This document shows positions 6,986 to 9,035 of a DNA stretch of 9,035 nucleotides, piece by piece. Under the pieces are notes generated by a model, which had not been told where the DNA came from, did no database searches, and saw only the letters and a program-made list of their open reading frames with translations. The translations under genes and the position numbers were made by a program. Numbering within the stretch: position 1 is the stretch's first letter; each line of letters starts with the position of its first letter. Location of the stretch: assembly GCA_963204845.1 (NCBI GenBank), contig CAUJIL010000179.1:1-9035 (forward strand), written 5' to 3'. This DNA comes from Pseudomonadota bacterium. GTDB lineage: Bacteria > Pseudomonadota > Gammaproteobacteria > Pseudomonadales > UBA5518.

Positions 6986-7010
6986 GGCCGGGCGGCACAC
7001 CGGCTTCGAT

Positions 7011-7769
7011 TCACCGCACGGCGGCGCCGCCGTCGACCGACAGGATCTGTCCGGTGATGAAGGAGGCGCGGTCCGACAGCAGGAACACCACCGCCTCGGC
7101 CACCTCGCGCGGCTCGCCCATGCGTCCCATCACCGAGGTTCGCGCCAGCGCGTTGGCCATCTTGGGATTGTCCTCGAACAGCTTGTCCATCGCGGGTGTG
7201 CGGATCGGCCCGGGCGACACGGCGTTTATCCGCACGCCCAGCCGGCCGCATTCCGCCGCTGCGCTGCGCGTCAGCGTGTTCACTCCGCTCTTGGCTGCCG
7301 CGTACGGCGCGTTGTTGACCAGTCCGCGCAGCGACGCGTTCGAGGAGATGTTCACGATCGCCCCACCGCACTCGAGCATCGCACCGATCTCGTGCTTCAT
7401 GCACAGCATCGTGTTCGTCATGCAGTGGCGGACGATCGCGTCGTAGTGCGCCTGTTCGAACTCGTGGAGCGGACGTTCGTTGCCGGTCTGGCCGGCGTTG
7501 TTGCACGCGATGTCGATGCCGCCCCACAACTCACGCACGGTCTGCACCATCCGAATCACGGACGGTTCGTCCGACACGTCGCAGGCCATCGATTGCGCAA
7601 CGCCACCGGCAGCGCGGATCTGCGCGGCGGCTTCCTCGGCGCCGTCGGCATTGATGTCGACGACCAGCACGCGCGCGCCTTCCTCGGCCATGCGCTCGGC
7701 GATCACCCGGCCGATGCCGCGCCCCGCGCCGGTCACCAGTCCGCACTTGTTCTCCAGCAGTCGTTGCAT
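7011..7769 (-). CDS. Short-chain dehydrogenase/reductase (SDR2), classical type
   Basis: A 252-residue classical SDR with all hallmarks: TGAGRGIG at 13-20, D38 at the end of the second strand (favouring NAD(H)), CDV at 63-65, NNAG at 90-93, catalytic serine in NISSNAS (142-143), Y156 and K160 in YAAAK, and SPGPIRT at 185-191. It ends GQILSVDGGAAVR as many FabG-like enzymes do. It should interconvert an alcohol and a ketone in the cytoplasm. Many such proteins are called FabG or hydroxysteroid dehydrogenases, but sequence alone does not settle the substrate. The start is supported by a perfect AGGAGG site. It lies downstream of the luciferase-like oxidoreductase gene on the same strand, 125 bp apart, with REP hairpins between, so the two may be co-transcribed. 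Confidence 0.93.
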   Translation of the reverse strand: MQRLLENKCGLVTGAGRGIGRVIAERMAEEGARVLVVDINADGAEEAAAQIRAAGGVAQSMACDVSDEPSVIRMVQTVRELWGGIDIACNNAGQTGNERPLHEFEQAHYDAIVRHCMTNTMLCMKHEIGAMLECGGAIVNISSNASLRGLVNNAPYAAAKSGVNTLTRSAAAECGRLGVRINAVSPGPIRTPAMDKLFEDNPKMANALARTSVMGRMGEPREVAEAVVFLLSDRASFITGQILSVDGGAAVR

Positions 7770-7774
7770 CGATT

Positions 7775-7780
7775 CCTCCT
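7775..7780 (-). promoter_or_regulatory. Strong ribosome binding site of SDR2
   Basis: AGGAGG on the minus strand ends 5 bases before the ATG at 7769 and fixes that start. The head of a REP (7783) is only 2 bp away, so the hairpin sits immediately upstream of the translation initiation site. Confidence 0.8.
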
Positions 7781-7782
7781 GC

Positions 7783-7898
7783 GTAGGTTCGGCCTGTGGA
7801 CGAACATTTTTCATGTCCGGGCACAGCCCGGACGACGAGAACATGTCCGGGCACAGCCCGGACCTACGAGAACATGTCCGGGAGCAGCCCGGATTTAC
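7783..7898. repeat. REP cluster 5: four REP hairpins between the oxidoreductase and SDR2 genes
   Basis: One family A copy on the plus strand (7783-7807, one stem mismatch, GGACGAAC) is followed by three family B copies on the minus strand at 7813-7837 (head lost, GACG in place of CTAC), 7843-7867 and 7874-7898 (loop region altered, head GTAA). The order is A+ B- B- B-. The last copy provides the TAA stop of the luciferase-like gene. The array sits in the leader of SDR2, where it could tune the relative levels of two collinear genes. Confidence 0.93.
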
Positions 7899-8917
7899 GT
7901 GTATTCGTTGAACGCGCGGATCAGGCGGCGCCAGGTGGCGGGATCGCCTTTCTCGGGCTCGCCGAAATAGATCAGCACCTCGTCGAGCATGTCGCCGTAC
8001 TTCTCGTGCAGCAGCCGGGGGATGTCCTCGTAGAGTCCCTCGACGGCGAACTCGGCCACCATCTCGTCGGAGATCTCCGCGGGCATCTTGTCCCACTGGT
8101 TCGTGCGCGACTTCTCGAGCAGGCGCTCGAAGGTGTCGTCCCAGTTGTGCGCCTGGAACATCTTCTTGTAGTGGCTGGTCGCGCCGTAGAACGCGATCAT
8201 GCCGCGCACGCGCTCGCGCATCGCGTCGATCTCGCGCTGGTTGCCGCCCATCACGGCCATCACCGGCGCGGTGATCGTGAAGTCGCTGCGCTGGCGGCCC
8301 GCGTTCGCCAACCCCTGCTCGATGTTGTCGATCACGTTCTCCTTCAGCGTCGGCGCGGTGTGGAATCCGTGGCAGTGGAAACCGTCCGCCACCTCGCCGG
8401 CCATGCGGCAGTTCCACGCGTTGACGGCGCCCACGAAGATCGGTGGCGGCGGCACGTCGAGCGGGCCCGGGTCGAACATCGGCGTCATCAGGTCGAAGCG
8501 GAAGAACTCACCCTCGAACTCGAGCTTGCTGCGGTTCTGGAAGCAATCCCAGATCGCACGGATCGCCAGGATGTACTCGCGCAGCTTCGGGCCCGGGCGG
8601 TTCCATTCCAGCCCGAAACGCCGCTCGTTGTGCGCCTTGACCTGCGTGCCAAGCCCGAGGACGAACCGGCCCTGGCTCGCGCGCTGCAGATCCCACGCGG
8701 TGTAGGCCAGCACCATCGGGTTGCGCGGGAAAGCGAGCGCGACCTCGGGCCCGAGCTTGATGCGGCTGGTCGCCGTCGCGGCCACCGCGAGTTGCAGAAA
8801 CGGATTGTGCTTGCGTTCGGAGATGTACAGGCTTTCGAAGCCCATCTCCTCGATGCGCCGCGCCGGGTCCGCCACGTCGCGCAGATCGTCCACGACGAGG
8901 TTGGTGCTGAGTTTCAT
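7895..8917 (-). CDS. Luciferase-like (LLM class) oxidoreductase, probably F420-dependent
   Basis: A 340-residue TIM-barrel protein of the bacterial luciferase-like family. It begins MKLSTNLVVDDLRDVADPAR; other family features are GFESLYISERKHNPF, the segment RFVLGLGTQVKAHNERRFG (84-102), PPPPIFVGAVN and RMAGEVADGFHCHGF (171-185). The LGLGTQV...ERRFG pattern resembles the LLM-class F420-dependent oxidoreductase group of the MSMEG_2256 type; FMN use cannot be excluded. Such enzymes reduce or oxidise small organic substrates in the cytoplasm. The start at 8917 has a GGAG site 7 bases away; the frame stays open upstream to the window edge, but that part runs through REP sequence. The stop TAA lies in a REP head. 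It is first of three collinear minus-strand genes (with SDR2 and RAYT). Substrate unknown. Confidence 0.88.
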   Translation of the reverse strand: MKLSTNLVVDDLRDVADPARRIEEMGFESLYISERKHNPFLQLAVAATATSRIKLGPEVALAFPRNPMVLAYTAWDLQRASQGRFVLGLGTQVKAHNERRFGLEWNRPGPKLREYILAIRAIWDCFQNRSKLEFEGEFFRFDLMTPMFDPGPLDVPPPPIFVGAVNAWNCRMAGEVADGFHCHGFHTAPTLKENVIDNIEQGLANAGRQRSDFTITAPVMAVMGGNQREIDAMRERVRGMIAFYGATSHYKKMFQAHNWDDTFERLLEKSRTNQWDKMPAEISDEMVAEFAVEGLYEDIPRLLHEKYGDMLDEVLIYFGEPEKGDPATWRRLIRAFNEYT

Positions 8918-8931
8918 AGGGTGGCTCCATC

Positions 8932-8981
8932 GTAGGTTCGGCCTGCGGCCGAACGAATTTCCCGGCACAGCCCGGACCAAG
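8932..8981. repeat. REP cluster 6: one A+/B- composite upstream of the LLM gene
   Basis: An intact family A copy on the plus strand (8932-8956, loop TGC) directly abuts a decayed family B copy on the minus strand (8957-8981, outer arm TTCCCGGC, head lost). The pair forms a 50-bp composite and lies 14 bp upstream of the LLM start codon. Confidence 0.85.
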
Positions 8982-8998
8982 TGCGCCAGCGAGCGCAC
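8981..8998. repeat. Short inverted repeat
   Basis: GTGCGC (8981-8986) and GCGCAC (8993-8998) flank the 6-base loop CAGCGA. It abuts the last REP but does not match the REP families. There is no T-run, so it is not an obvious terminator. The remaining bases 8999-9035 hold no gene that can be supported. Confidence 0.35.
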
Positions 8999-9035
8999 CA
9001 AATCAGCGACGTGAAAGTCGTCGTCGGCGGTGGTT

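Noticed and set aside
7787..7811. Intrinsic terminator (hairpin followed by TTTTT) on the plus strand
   Set aside because: The hairpin is a REP copy and no plus-strand gene ends upstream of it; the T-run is part of the linker.
8936..9035. Start or end of another gene at the right edge (plus-strand VKVVVGGG, or an open minus-strand frame fused to the LLM gene)
   Set aside because: Both are very short, run through REP sequence, lack a ribosome site and cannot be assigned to a family; more sequence to the right would be needed to judge.

Overview
The window is high-G+C, densely coded DNA, probably from an environmental gammaproteobacterium. The evidence is the recN start close to hrcA, a long TonB-dependent outer-membrane receptor with a typical proteobacterial TonB box, and a REP-associated tyrosine transposase (RAYT) among many REP hairpins. 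The species cannot be named from this sequence.

Layout from left to right. The first 128 bases are the 5' end of recN (minus strand). Bases 139-377 are a dense array of eight REP hairpins. A short-chain dehydrogenase/reductase (SDR1, 374-1306, minus) follows, divergent from the heat-shock repressor gene hrcA (1479-2519, plus). A second array of six REPs (2516-2698) separates hrcA from a convergent TonB-dependent receptor gene (2728-5043, minus). A 244-bp spacer then leads to a divergent gene for a protein with two tandem SnoaL/NTF2-like domains (5288-6307, plus). After it come, all on the minus strand, the RAYT transposase (6333-6779), a second SDR (7011-7769) and a luciferase-like monooxygenase family oxidoreductase (7895-8917). 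REP clusters lie at each boundary. The last ~50 bases hold no identifiable gene.

The most notable content is the REP/RAYT system. About 26 hairpins of 25 bp occur, all in intergenic DNA or overlapping stop codons. They fall into two families with the same GTAG head and three-base loop. The families differ at exactly two stem pairs, and both differences are compensatory (T-A to C-G, and C-G to G-C). Within every cluster that has both families, all family A copies point one way and all family B copies the other, with GTAG heads outward, like the composite BIMEs of enterobacteria. Four of the seven complete genes (hrcA, SDR1, RAYT, and the monooxygenase-like gene) end on a stop codon lying inside a REP head, always in the frame NNG-TAG (or NNG-TAA).

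The metabolic genes look like an accessory catabolic set: an outer-membrane importer, a small alpha+beta barrel protein, two NAD(P)-type SDRs and a flavin/F420-type oxidoreductase. Uptake and oxidation of a hydrophobic, perhaps cyclic, compound would fit, but no substrate can be read from the sequence. hrcA and recN look like the conserved backbone into which SDR1 and the REP arrays were placed.
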